From contig DASTCX010000018.1 of NCBI GenBank assembly GCA_035710745.1, positions 72,001-136,000 on the forward strand: 64,000 bases of DNA. Reading direction: 5' to 3'. The position numbers and the translations under genes are program-made. This DNA is from Candidatus Eremiobacteraceae bacterium (GTDB lineage: Bacteria; Vulcanimicrobiota; Vulcanimicrobiia; Eremiobacterales; Eremiobacteraceae). This document shows, piece by piece, positions 10,034 to 18,207 of this stretch; the first letter of the stretch is position 1, and the number at the start of each line of letters is the position of its first letter. The notes under the pieces were generated by a model. That model ran no database searches, had not been told where the DNA came from, and saw only the letters and a program-made list of their open reading frames with translations.

Positions 10034-11131
10034 ATGTATCCGGTCAAGATGGATGACTTGCTGAAGGCGACCGTCGAGAAGGGAGCTTCCGACCTACATC
10101 TCGTCGTCGGCAGCCCGCCGATGATCCGGCTTCACGGCCGTCTCGAACCGCTCACGACGGATAACGTGTCGCCGGCTGTCGCGCAAGAGCTCATCATGTC
10201 CATCACCAAGAAGGAAGAGACCGATGCGCTCATCGAGCATCGCGAGGTCGACTTCGCGTACTCGCTGCCTGGTGTGTCGCGCTTCCGCGTCAACGCGTGC
10301 TATCAGCGCGACAGCATCAGCGCCGTCATGCGAGCGATTCCCGGCCTGCCGCCGGCGCTCGAGGAGATGGACCTCCCCCCGATCGTCGCCGAAGTGACGA
10401 AGAAACCGCGCGGACTTGTCGTCGTCACGGGCCCGACGGGATCGGGCAAATCGACGACGCTCGCCGCGATGATCAACTTCATCAACCGTCGTGAGGCGGT
10501 ACGGATCGTCACGATCGAAGACCCGATCGAATTCCTCCATCAGAACATCAAGGCGGTCATCAGCCAGCGCGAAGTCGGACGCGATACACTCTCGTTCAAG
10601 AACGCGCTTCGCTCCGCGCTTCGCCAGGATCCCGATGTCATACTCGTCGGTGAGATGCGCGATCTCGAGACGATCTCGCTCGCGCTCACCGCTGCCGAAA
10701 CGGGCCATCTCGTCTTCGGTACGCTTCACGTCACGTCCGCACCGGAGTCGATCAACCGCATCGTCGACGTCTTCCCGCCCGAGGCGCAGGAGCAAGTGCG
10801 CCTACAACTCGCGGGCGTGCTCGAAGCGGTTTTCACGCAGACGCTCGTTCCGCGTGTCACCGGCGACGGCCGAGTATGCGCGATGGAGATCCTCGTCGGC
10901 ACACCCGGCGTGCGCAACCTCATCCGCGAGAACAAGCCCGCGCAGATGATGAACGCTATCCAGACCGGCTCGTCGGTCGGCATGATGTCGCTCGAGAAGA
11001 GCTTGGCGGCGTTCGTCGCTGACGGTCGGATCTCGCTCGAAGCGGCGCTCGAGAAATCGTCGCACCCCGACGAGCTCAAGCGGATGTGTTCGGAGAGCGC
11101 TCCGAAGACGCGCTTCGCCTCCAACTTCTAA
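10034..11131 (+). CDS. pilT: type IV pilus retraction ATPase PilT
   Basis: Hexameric ATPase that powers pilus retraction (twitching motility, DNA uptake). 365 residues with N-terminal PAS-like domain, Walker A GPTGSGKST (about 135), Asp box and Walker B region DPDVILVGEMRD (about 200), His box TLHVTSAPES (about 236), and the AIRNLIRE-type signature seen here as GVRNLIRENK. The start ATG has GGAGG 5 nt upstream. No pilB, pilC or pilin genes are near; it stands alone between moeA (divergent) and serS. The C-terminal ALEKSSHPDEL matches the PilT rather than PilU style. Confidence 0.94.
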   Translation: MYPVKMDDLLKATVEKGASDLHLVVGSPPMIRLHGRLEPLTTDNVSPAVAQELIMSITKKEETDALIEHREVDFAYSLPGVSRFRVNACYQRDSISAVMRAIPGLPPALEEMDLPPIVAEVTKKPRGLVVVTGPTGSGKSTTLAAMINFINRREAVRIVTIEDPIEFLHQNIKAVISQREVGRDTLSFKNALRSALRQDPDVILVGEMRDLETISLALTAAETGHLVFGTLHVTSAPESINRIVDVFPPEAQEQVRLQLAGVLEAVFTQTLVPRVTGDGRVCAMEILVGTPGVRNLIRENKPAQMMNAIQTGSSVGMMSLEKSLAAFVADGRISLEAALEKSSHPDELKRMCSESAPKTRFASNF

Positions 11132-11152
11132 CGCATCGACGGGTCGCTTGTA

Positions 11153-11175
11153 GCGGTCGTGCTTTAGCTCGACCG
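11153..11175. repeat. family A palindromic repeat, degenerate copy 1
   Basis: Imperfect palindrome GCGGTCG / CTCGACCG with an 8-base middle, 21 bp after the pilT stop and ahead of serS. It matches the inner part of the ten-copy family A described in the findings. Confidence 0.55.
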
Positions 11176-11212
11176 AGTAGGGCATGGACCGCTCGTCCGA
11201 TAATAGCGGCCC

Positions 11213-12487
11213 ATGCTCGACCGCGCGCTCATAAGAGAAAATCCAGACCGCGTCCGGCGCGCGCTGGGCCGCCGCCAGCTTTCGAGCGCCGTCGTCGACG
11301 AGTATCTCGAAATCGATCAGCGTTGGCGCGCCGCCGTCACCGCGCTCGACGTCTTGAAGTCCGAGCGCAATAAGCTCTCGGCCGAGTTCGCCGCGGCAAA
11401 AGGGAAAGCGCCCGACGTGCTTGCGGCGCTGCGCGAGCAGTCCACGAAGATCGGCGAGCGCATCAAAGAGCGGGAGCACGAAGCGACCGCGCTCGATGTG
11501 CGGCTCGCCGCGCTGCTCGCCAACGTGCCGAACGTCCTCGCCGACGACGTGCCCGACGGCGCCGACGAACGCGCGAACGTCCAGCTGCGGGCCCACGGCA
11601 CGCCGCCGGCGCTGGGATTCGAGCCTCGCCCGCACTGGGAGATCGGCGAGCGGCTCGGCATACTCGATTTCGAACGCGGCGTATCGCTCGCGCGCAGCCG
11701 CTTCACGGTTCTCACCGGCCTCGGGGCGCGGCTAAACCGTGCGCTCGTCAACTTCTTCCTGGAACGGAACACGGCGGCAGGGTTCACGGAGATCGCGCCT
11801 CCTTTGCTCGTCAATCGGGAGAGCGTCGAGGCGACCGGTCACCTATCGAAGTTCAGCGACCTCATGTTCTCGGTCGAAGACGGCTCGCTGTTCCTCTCGC
11901 CGACGTCGGAGGTGCAGCTCGTCAATCTCCATCGCGGCGAGACGCTCGAGAACGGCGCCTTGCCGAAACTCTACACGGCCTATACGGCGTGCTTCCGCGA
12001 AGAGGCCGGCGCCGCTGGCAAAGATACGCGCGGACTGATCCGCCAGCACCAGTTCGAAAAAGTCGAACTCGTCTCGCTGTGCCGCCCCGAGGAGAGCGCT
12101 GCGATCCACGAACGGATCGTCGCGTTAGCCGAAAGCTTGCTACGCGCGCTCGAGCTGCCGCACCGCGTGATGCTCCTGTCTTCCGGCGATACCGGGTTCG
12201 CGTCGCAGAAAACGTACGACATCGAAGTCTGGCTGCCCGCGCAGAACACGTATCGCGAGATCTCGTCGTGCAGCAATTGCGGCGATTTCCAAGCCCGGCG
12301 CGCCAACATCCGCTATCGCCCCGGACCGAAATCGCGACCGGAGTTCGTCCATACGCTCAACGGCTCGGCGCTCGCCGTCGGGCGGACGCTTGTCGCGATA
12401 CTCGAGAATTATCAACAGGCCGACGGATCGGTCCGCGTTCCCCATGTCCTCAAGCCGTACATGAACGGCGTCGACGTCATCGCCTGA
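11213..12487 (+). CDS. serS: seryl-tRNA synthetase
   Basis: Class II aminoacyl-tRNA synthetase charging tRNA-Ser. 424 residues: N-terminal coiled-coil arm (about 1-105, ending in ALLANVPNVLADDVPDG), then the catalytic core with motif 2 TACFREEAGAAGKDTRGL (about 260-277) and motif 3 LNGSALAVGRTLVAILEN (about 382). No Shine-Dalgarno sequence stands before the ATG; GATAAT at 11199-11204 lies 8 nt upstream, so the message may be nearly leaderless. A tRNA-Ser(UGA), one of its substrates, lies elsewhere in the window. Confidence 0.96.
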   Translation: MLDRALIRENPDRVRRALGRRQLSSAVVDEYLEIDQRWRAAVTALDVLKSERNKLSAEFAAAKGKAPDVLAALREQSTKIGERIKEREHEATALDVRLAALLANVPNVLADDVPDGADERANVQLRAHGTPPALGFEPRPHWEIGERLGILDFERGVSLARSRFTVLTGLGARLNRALVNFFLERNTAAGFTEIAPPLLVNRESVEATGHLSKFSDLMFSVEDGSLFLSPTSEVQLVNLHRGETLENGALPKLYTAYTACFREEAGAAGKDTRGLIRQHQFEKVELVSLCRPEESAAIHERIVALAESLLRALELPHRVMLLSSGDTGFASQKTYDIEVWLPAQNTYREISSCSNCGDFQARRANIRYRPGPKSRPEFVHTLNGSALAVGRTLVAILENYQQADGSVRVPHVLKPYMNGVDVIA

Positions 12488-12501
12488 CCGCAACCATCAC
12501 A

Positions 12502-12536
12502 GGGAGCGGTCGAGATTTATCTCGACCGCCGCGGCC
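12502..12536 (-). repeat. family A repeat copy 2 (left inverted copy of the pair)
   Basis: 35-bp unit, the exact reverse complement of the copy at 12889-12923. Core GCGGTCGAG / CTCGACCGC with a 5-base middle. It lies 14 bp after the serS stop and opens the segment that holds the zinc-ribbon gene. Confidence 0.85.
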
Positions 12537-12647
12537 TGACGGTACTGATTACAGTCAAGACCGACCGTACGTTCGGAATTGTGCGGTTTCAGACAAAGTA
12601 GTACCGTTTATTCTGTGGGGCAGCCAACCTCACGGAAAGCCGTCGTC

Positions 12648-12809
12648 ATGATATGCGACATATGCGGCGAGGACAGGTCTGGCATCATCATGATTGTCGA
12701 TCAAGACGGACGCTATGTAGTCTGTCCTGATTGCGCGCGTCTCATGCCACCATCGTTCTGGAAACAGGAGCCACGCGAGCCCGAGGAATCGGACGAGCAG
12801 ACCGGATAG
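12648..12809 (+). CDS. small zinc-ribbon protein
   Basis: 53-residue cytoplasmic protein starting MICDICGEDRSG with a second pair VVCPDCARLMP: two CxxC knuckles 24 residues apart that should bind one zinc ion, followed by an acidic tail rich in Glu and Pro. Function unknown; such proteins often act as small nucleic-acid or protein adaptors. The ATG is chosen because GGAAAG lies 8 nt upstream and both CxxC pairs follow directly. Local GC (about 52% by eye) is below that of neighbours, and the gene sits between perfect inverted 35-bp repeats, suggesting a separately acquired cassette. Confidence 0.65.
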   Translation: MICDICGEDRSGIIMIVDQDGRYVVCPDCARLMPPSFWKQEPREPEESDEQTG

Positions 12810-12888
12810 CTACGGCTCTGCGTTCTATGCGGCGCTTCCCAGCCATCTTCTCCCAGTGCCCTGACGACTTCGCGACCTCGCTATGAAA

Positions 12889-12923
12889 GGCCGCGGCGGT
12901 CGAGATAAATCTCGACCGCTCCC
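12889..12923 (+). repeat. family A repeat copy 3 (right inverted copy of the pair)
   Basis: 35-bp unit opening GGCCGCGGCGGTCGAG and closing CTCGACCGCTCCC; identical in inverse orientation to 12502-12536. It lies between the convergent zinc-ribbon and LolA-like genes and ends 6 bp before the latter's stop. Confidence 0.85.
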
Positions 12924-12929
12924 TTTATC

Positions 12930-13742
12930 TTATGTATGTGTCGGTGATGGCGAGGCCATCGCGGTAGGCGATGGAGACGGCGTCGCGGTCGCAAGGCCGG
13001 GCGCGGGTGCCGCCGACGAGCCGGGCGCGGGCATGGCGAAGATCGAATCGTCTATCGCGACGTTCACTTGCTCCGATGTGATCGTCTCAACTGTCGTGCC
13101 TAGTCCAGGCGAGGTAGTCACGACCGTCTTGGGGTAACGTTCGCCTGCCGAACCAACCTGGTAGTTCGAAAGGTTCGCCGATTGCTCCGTATCGCTAACC
13201 TTAGTGATAAAGTACGTGGCCGGATCGACGAGCATAGTCGCCTCAGGGCAATCCTTTTCGATGACGTCCAAGGACTCATATTCTTTGCCGTCGACCGTCG
13301 CTCTGCTCGACCGCACGGACATCACCGGCGGACCCGCGGCCGATTGTAGCAGCGTGAGGATCGGGTCGATCGCCTGGCAGCGAAAAGTAGATAAATCGCT
13401 GCCGCTCATCTCCTGGACGTGTCCGTAGGAGTCGCGCACCCAGCCACGCGTACCATCAAATCCGTAAGTCTCGGTTATACGCATCGCGGGTACTTGGACG
13501 ACTCGGACCAGTCGATTGGGCCGTTCGTAGGTCATCGTTATCGTCGCTGCCTCGCCCTGGAATGGCAATGAGACGACGACGACGCGCGTCTTGATCGAAT
13601 CGAGAACGGCACTGCCGCCGTACGCTTCGATCATCTTCGCGATGACCGGATTTATCTTCGTCGCGCCGGCAGACGGAGCGACGGATGCGATCGCCGCCAC
13701 GACAAGGGCGGCGCAGACCAGGCCGAAAGCTCTCGCTCTCAT
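12930..13742 (-). CDS. exported LolA-like lipid/lipoprotein-carrier-fold protein
   Basis: 270 residues with a signal peptide (about 1-26, ending SAGA), a central region whose pattern MIEAYGGSAVLDSIKT, TITMTYERPNRLVRVV and ETYGFDGTRGWV resembles the half-barrel LolA/MucB/outer-membrane lipoprotein sorting superfamily, and a low-complexity tail of Pro, Ser, Ala and Thr (about 235-270). It is probably periplasmic. Assignment to the superfamily rests on pattern and is not certain; a specific role in lipoprotein sorting is not claimed. It is divergent from the large metalloprotease gene across a 241-bp gap in which no clear promoter was recognised. Confidence 0.65.
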   Translation of the reverse strand: MRARAFGLVCAALVVAAIASVAPSAGATKINPVIAKMIEAYGGSAVLDSIKTRVVVVSLPFQGEAATITMTYERPNRLVRVVQVPAMRITETYGFDGTRGWVRDSYGHVQEMSGSDLSTFRCQAIDPILTLLQSAAGPPVMSVRSSRATVDGKEYESLDVIEKDCPEATMLVDPATYFITKVSDTEQSANLSNYQVGSAGERYPKTVVTTSPGLGTTVETITSEQVNVAIDDSIFAMPAPGSSAAPAPGLATATPSPSPTAMASPSPTHT

Positions 13743-13983
13743 GCGTTTTCCTCAGGATGACTCTAGATGATTGCGGGACGTGGGTCGCAAGCCGCCCCAA
13801 ATCATCGTGCGTGAAAAGCGCCTGAAAGGCCTTCCGCGCTCGCACGCCCACACTGCAAGGAACCTACGCCGGACGGTGAACTGTGGTCTTCGGCGCACGG
13901 ACGTTCCGGTCCGTGCGATTCCGCAATCATCTAACGCACCGAGAGGCATTTCTCGTTCCGCGCTGACTGGGGGTAGTTCTTCC

Positions 13984-16599
13984 ATGAGACGATTTTTCTA
14001 TGCGACGCTGGCGGTGCTCGCGCTCTTCGTCGCGCCCGCGACCGTAAGAGCCGATGATTCGGGCGGTGGCGGTGGACCCGCGCCGTATGCCGATTTCACG
14101 AAGGGCGCCCAGGCCCAGCGCGGATTGTTCACCGTGTGGCGCAAGGACGGCAAAGTGTTCCTCGAGCTCTCGCCCAAGCAGCTCGACGTCGACTTCATCC
14201 AGACGGCGGTACCGCGCAACGGCATCGGCGGCTACTTCTTCTTCAACGGCTCGACCGATTTCGCGCCCGCGCGTCTCATCCGCTTCACGAAGGTCGACGA
14301 CAAAGTAGCGATCTCATGGCCGAACACCGATTTCATCGCGACGAACGATTCCGCGGCGCTCGCGATCTCGCAGACGTTCGCGTCGTCGACCGTCGACGTC
14401 GCGCCGATCGCCTCGACTGACGACGCGACCGGCGACGTCGTCTTTGACGCGTCGCCGTTCCTCGGCGACATTCTCGACATCGCCACGACGTTGAAGAATG
14501 TCCTTAACGTCCAAGATCCGGAGAACGGCTACCGGCTCGATCCGCAGCGCACGTACTTCGGCCCGACGAAGGCGTTCCCGGACAACGTCCTCATCGAGGC
14601 CGATCAGACCTTCGCATCCGATCTGCCGAACGTCATCGATAACGTTCCCGACCCGCGCTCGCTGCTCATCAAGGTCGACTACAACATCGCAAGCGCGCCG
14701 GACAACTCCGACTTCATGCCGCGGCTCGCAGACGATCGCGTCGGCTACTTCGACAACACGCATCTCGAGTTCGGTAACGACAACGTCCGCTCGCGCGATG
14801 TGCGCTACATCATCAAGTGGGATCAGCAGCCGTCGGATCCGAGCAAACGCGTTTCGCCGTCGAAACATCCGCTCGTCTTCTACTTGAGCAGCACGATCCC
14901 GCCGGAATACCGGCCGGCGGTGCGCGACGCGCTCCTCACCTGGAACAAGGCGTTCCTACCGCTCGGGATCAGCGACGCCATCGTCGTCAAGGAGCAGCCG
15001 GATCCGTCCGTCGACCCGACTTGGGACGCCGACGACATCCGCTACAACGTCGTCCGCTGGCTCACCGAGAGCAACAGCGGCGGCTTCGCGGAAGCTCAGC
15101 TCGTCTACGATCCGCGCACTGGCCAGGAGTTCCACACGGGCATCGTCATCGACGCGGATCTCATGCAGTTCGGAAGCATCTCGTATCCGTTCGAAGTGCA
15201 GCCGAACGTCACCGCGACGAAGACGTTCTCCGGCACGGAGGCGCTCTACGCGCAAGGCATGCGGCGTGAGGCGAGCTTCGGCATCGAAGCGCTCCAGATG
15301 ATGGGGCTGATGAGCTACCAGGTACCCTCGCAATACAAGTACGACTTCCTCAAATCGATCGTGCTCCACGAGTCCGGCCACGACATGGGCCTGCAGCACA
15401 ATTTCATCGGCTCCGACGACTACACGCAAAAAGAGCTGCAAGACAAGTCGTTCACGTCGCGCTACGGCGTCGCGACGTCGGTGATGGAGTATTCGCCGAT
15501 CAACTTGTGGCCGAAGGGCTACCACCAGGGCGACTTCTACCAGCTGACCCTTGGTCCATACGACTACTACGTCATCCACTGGGGCTACGCGAAGATCGCC
15601 GGGGCACGCTCGCCGCAAGATGAGGTTCGGACCCTCAACAGCTGGGCGTCGGCTTGGTCGGATCCGCGCTATCGCTTCGCGTCAGATGAAGACGTCGCGT
15701 GGGCAGATGCGCACGCCGTCGACCCGCGCGTCAACCATTGGGATCTGTCCAACGATACGCTCGGCTGGTGCGACACGCGCATCAAGCTCGCGAGCGATCT
15801 CATCAACGGTCTCGACAAACGCTTCCCGCAGGCGGGCCAGTCGTACGAAGAAGCGCGCGATGCGTTCGGCGTCGCGATGGGCGAGTATCTGACGTGCGCG
15901 GTCATGCCCGAGCACTTCATCGGCGGAGAATGGCTGTCGCGCGCGCATGCAGGCGACCCGAAAAGCAGCGCGCCGCTGACGCCGGAACCGCGCAGCGAAG
16001 AACAGCGCGCCTTTTCGATGCTCGACCACTACGTCTTCGGCGACAGCGCGTGGCAGTTCTCGCCGAAGCTTCTCAACGGCATGACGTACGCCGAGTGGTC
16101 GCCGTTCTGGGAAAACGGCTCATGGGCGTACAACCCGTCCGACCGCCACGACATCCCGGTCGCCGAGCTCGCGGAGGGCATCCAAGACCAGGAACTCCAT
16201 ATCATGTTCCAGCCGCTCATGCTCAACCGCATCGACGATATGTCGCTGCGCTCGAAGCCGGGTCAGACGATGAGCCTCACCGATCTCTTCTCGTGGACGC
16301 AAGCGAGCGTCTTCGGCGATCTGCGCGGCAAGCAGATCGGATCTATCTCGCTCATCCATCGCAGCGAGCAGCAGAGCTATACGGCGCTGCTTTCAAGCTT
16401 GCTGCTCACCCCCGCGCCGGGGACGCCGTACGACGCGCAAGCGCTCGCGCGGCTCGAGCTCACCGACCTCCAGTCGAACCTGCGGTCGGCGCTCGCATCG
16501 ACCAAACTCGACACGATGACCCGTGCGCACCTCGAAGACCTCCAAGTCAGGGTCGGGCGGACGCTCGACGCGCGGACGGTCGTTCCCGCGGGCGGCTAG
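13984..16599 (+). CDS. secreted metzincin-like zinc metalloprotease (DUF5117/DUF4953-type)
   Basis: 871 residues with a signal peptide MRRFFYATLAVLALFVAP... cleaved near the VRA-D junction, a glycine stretch, a long N-terminal domain (QRGLFTVWRKDGKVFLELS) and a catalytic site LHESGHDMGLQHNF (about residue 459) which has the metzincin zinc pattern HExxHxxGxxH. The architecture matches bacterial DUF5117/DUF4953 zinc-dependent metalloproteases. It probably degrades extracellular or periplasmic protein. The start ATG has GGGGG 11 nt upstream and opens the signal peptide; an open frame extends farther upstream but codes nothing plausible. Confidence 0.88.
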   Translation: MRRFFYATLAVLALFVAPATVRADDSGGGGGPAPYADFTKGAQAQRGLFTVWRKDGKVFLELSPKQLDVDFIQTAVPRNGIGGYFFFNGSTDFAPARLIRFTKVDDKVAISWPNTDFIATNDSAALAISQTFASSTVDVAPIASTDDATGDVVFDASPFLGDILDIATTLKNVLNVQDPENGYRLDPQRTYFGPTKAFPDNVLIEADQTFASDLPNVIDNVPDPRSLLIKVDYNIASAPDNSDFMPRLADDRVGYFDNTHLEFGNDNVRSRDVRYIIKWDQQPSDPSKRVSPSKHPLVFYLSSTIPPEYRPAVRDALLTWNKAFLPLGISDAIVVKEQPDPSVDPTWDADDIRYNVVRWLTESNSGGFAEAQLVYDPRTGQEFHTGIVIDADLMQFGSISYPFEVQPNVTATKTFSGTEALYAQGMRREASFGIEALQMMGLMSYQVPSQYKYDFLKSIVLHESGHDMGLQHNFIGSDDYTQKELQDKSFTSRYGVATSVMEYSPINLWPKGYHQGDFYQLTLGPYDYYVIHWGYAKIAGARSPQDEVRTLNSWASAWSDPRYRFASDEDVAWADAHAVDPRVNHWDLSNDTLGWCDTRIKLASDLINGLDKRFPQAGQSYEEARDAFGVAMGEYLTCAVMPEHFIGGEWLSRAHAGDPKSSAPLTPEPRSEEQRAFSMLDHYVFGDSAWQFSPKLLNGMTYAEWSPFWENGSWAYNPSDRHDIPVAELAEGIQDQELHIMFQPLMLNRIDDMSLRSKPGQTMSLTDLFSWTQASVFGDLRGKQIGSISLIHRSEQQSYTALLSSLLLTPAPGTPYDAQALARLELTDLQSNLRSALASTKLDTMTRAHLEDLQVRVGRTLDARTVVPAGG

Positions 16600-16656
16600 T
16601 CCTTGTAACAAAGCGCGTTACGGGCAGGTCCATCGTGCAGAAAGGTAATCACTGCC

Positions 16657-16803
16657 GTGAACCTGCCCGCAACCCGGATCGGTCTCTTCGTCTTCCTCTC
16701 GGTGATCGCCGTCGCTGCCGTCGCCGGCGGTGTGGCGCTCTCGCGCCGGCCGGCTCCGGTCGAGGACGCGCTCCACGCGTATTGGGGTGCCTCGGCGGGC
16801 TAG
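16657..16803 (+). CDS. putative small single-pass membrane protein
   Basis: 48-codon frame from GTG: a hydrophobic stretch IGLFVFLSVIAVAAVAGGVAL (about 20 residues, residues 8-28) followed by Arg-Arg and a short acidic tail. AAAGG lies 11 nt upstream. It begins 57 bp after the metalloprotease stop and ends 30 bp before a strong terminator, which supports expression with the protease, but no homologue is recognised and chance coding is possible. Confidence 0.4.
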   Translation: MNLPATRIGLFVFLSVIAVAAVAGGVALSRRPAPVEDALHAYWGASAG

Positions 16804-16833
16804 GGCCTACGGATATGCCTTGCAAGCCGTAAA

Positions 16834-16856
16834 GCCGAGCGCAGCTCGGCTTTTTT
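16834..16856 (+). terminator. Rho-independent terminator, probably bidirectional
   Basis: Perfect 7-bp stem GCCGAGC / GCTCGGC with a 3-base loop followed by six T on the plus strand; on the minus strand a shorter T run follows. It separates the metalloprotease/small ORF unit from the convergent disulfide reductase, whose TAA stop lies inside the T tract. Confidence 0.85.
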
Positions 16857-18201
16857 AGTCCAACAGCAGGCGGGCCAAGCTCGGCAGCCCTTCGGCGTAG
16901 GTGGGATGCACGTGGACCGAGCGCTCGAGGACGCGCCACGTCGATCCGGCTTCCATGTGTGCGAGGATGACGTGGACGAGCTCGCCGGTCTCGTAGCCGA
17001 CAAGCGTCGCCCCGAGGATCTTCGCGCTCTGCTTGTCGACGACGAGCCGGAAAAAGCCGACCGTTTGCCCCCACTCGACGGCGCGCGCGACGTCCCCGAT
17101 CGGCAACGTGACGGCGCGCACATCGCGGCCGGTCTTGCGCGCTTCGTCCGCCGTCATCCCGACACGCGCGACCTGCGGCTCCGTAAACGTCGTGTAGGCG
17201 AGCACGCGATCATCTCGCGTCCGGATACCACCGGCGAGGATGTCTTCAAGACGACGGTGATCTTCCCAGGATACGTGGGTGAACGCCGGCTGGCCCGCGA
17301 CGTCGCCGATCGCATAGACGCCGGTGCAGCTCGTCGCGAAACGCGCGTCGATCCCGATGTTGCCGCGCTTGTCGAGCGCGATGCCAGACTTCTCCGGTGC
17401 GAGCGCCTCTGCGTTCGGACGGCGGCCGACGGCGACGAGCAGCGCGTCGGCCTGCAACGTAGAACCGTCGTCGAGTTCCATCTCGAAGGCGCCGTCGTAG
17501 CGGATCGCGACCGCCTGGCGGCCGAGATGGAGCGACATGCCGTCTGCCAGCAGCCCTTGCGCGAGCGCCTCCGACGCGTCCGGTTCTTCGCGCGCGAGGA
17601 CACGCGCGTTCGAATCGACGACGTGCACCTCGCAGCCGCAGCGAGCCATGCCCTGACCGAGTTCGAGCCCGATGTATCCTCCGCCCATGACGAGCAGGCG
17701 TTTCGGCAAAACGCGCTGATCGAAGAAGGTGAGGTTCGTCATGTAGGGCGTGCCGGCGAGGCCGTAAACCATCGGCACGAGCGGCGACGTGCCGGTGTCG
17801 ATGACGATGAGCGGCGCTTCGAACTGTTCGCCGCCCGCCGTGACGATGCGCTCGCCGCTGAACGACGCCTCGGCTCGCACGACGCGGATCCCGGCGGCCG
17901 CGACCCGTTTCTCGACGCTCTGCATGAACTCGTCGCGTATCGCGCGCACGCGATCCATCGTCGCGCCGAAATCGACGCTGACGTCGCCGCGTACGCCGAG
18001 CTTTTCGCCGTGGCGCGCGCGGCCCGCGGTGTGCGCGGCGGCGAGGAACGCTTTCGACGGCGTGCAGCCGTAGTTGACGCACGAGCCGCCTAGGCGTCCC
18101 CGGTCGATGAGCACGACGCGCTCGCCGCGCTTCGCGCGATCGACCGCGAAGGGCACGCCTCCCTGACCGCTGCCGATGACGATGACGTCCACGCTCTCCA
18201 T
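16855..18201 (-). CDS. FAD-dependent pyridine nucleotide-disulfide oxidoreductase (mercuric reductase/lipoamide dehydrogenase type)
   Basis: 448 residues. N-terminal FAD site VIVIGSGQGGVP, redox pair GGSCVNYGCTPSK (about residues 39-51), NAD(P)-binding LLVMGGGYIGLELGQ (about 168), second FAD motif GVYAIGDVAGQPAF (about 288) and the C-terminal dimerisation site with HPTYAEG (about 436). This is class I of the family. No N-terminal heavy-metal domain or C-terminal Cys pair typical of true MerA is present, and no pyruvate/2-oxoacid dehydrogenase genes are near, so the substrate is undefined. The GH63 gene stops 6 bp upstream of its ATG, so the reductase may be read together with the glycosidase pair. 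Confidence 0.88.
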   Translation of the reverse strand: MESVDVIVIGSGQGGVPFAVDRAKRGERVVLIDRGRLGGSCVNYGCTPSKAFLAAAHTAGRARHGEKLGVRGDVSVDFGATMDRVRAIRDEFMQSVEKRVAAAGIRVVRAEASFSGERIVTAGGEQFEAPLIVIDTGTSPLVPMVYGLAGTPYMTNLTFFDQRVLPKRLLVMGGGYIGLELGQGMARCGCEVHVVDSNARVLAREEPDASEALAQGLLADGMSLHLGRQAVAIRYDGAFEMELDDGSTLQADALLVAVGRRPNAEALAPEKSGIALDKRGNIGIDARFATSCTGVYAIGDVAGQPAFTHVSWEDHRRLEDILAGGIRTRDDRVLAYTTFTEPQVARVGMTADEARKTGRDVRAVTLPIGDVARAVEWGQTVGFFRLVVDKQSAKILGATLVGYETGELVHVILAHMEAGSTWRVLERSVHVHPTYAEGLPSLARLLLD

Positions 18202-18207
18202 GTTCGT

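Noticed and set aside
13771-13983. N-terminal extension of the metalloprotease by 71 codons
   Set aside because: The stretch has no signal peptide or conserved sequence, while ATG 13984 starts a clear signal peptide with GGGGG upstream.
16604-16620. GTAAC-AAAGCGC-GTTAC inverted repeat after the metalloprotease
   Set aside because: Stem of 5 bp without T tract; not enough for a terminator or operator.
16855-18201. True mercuric reductase MerA
   Set aside because: No N-terminal metal-binding domain, no C-terminal Cys pair and no mer genes around it; family-level name is safer.
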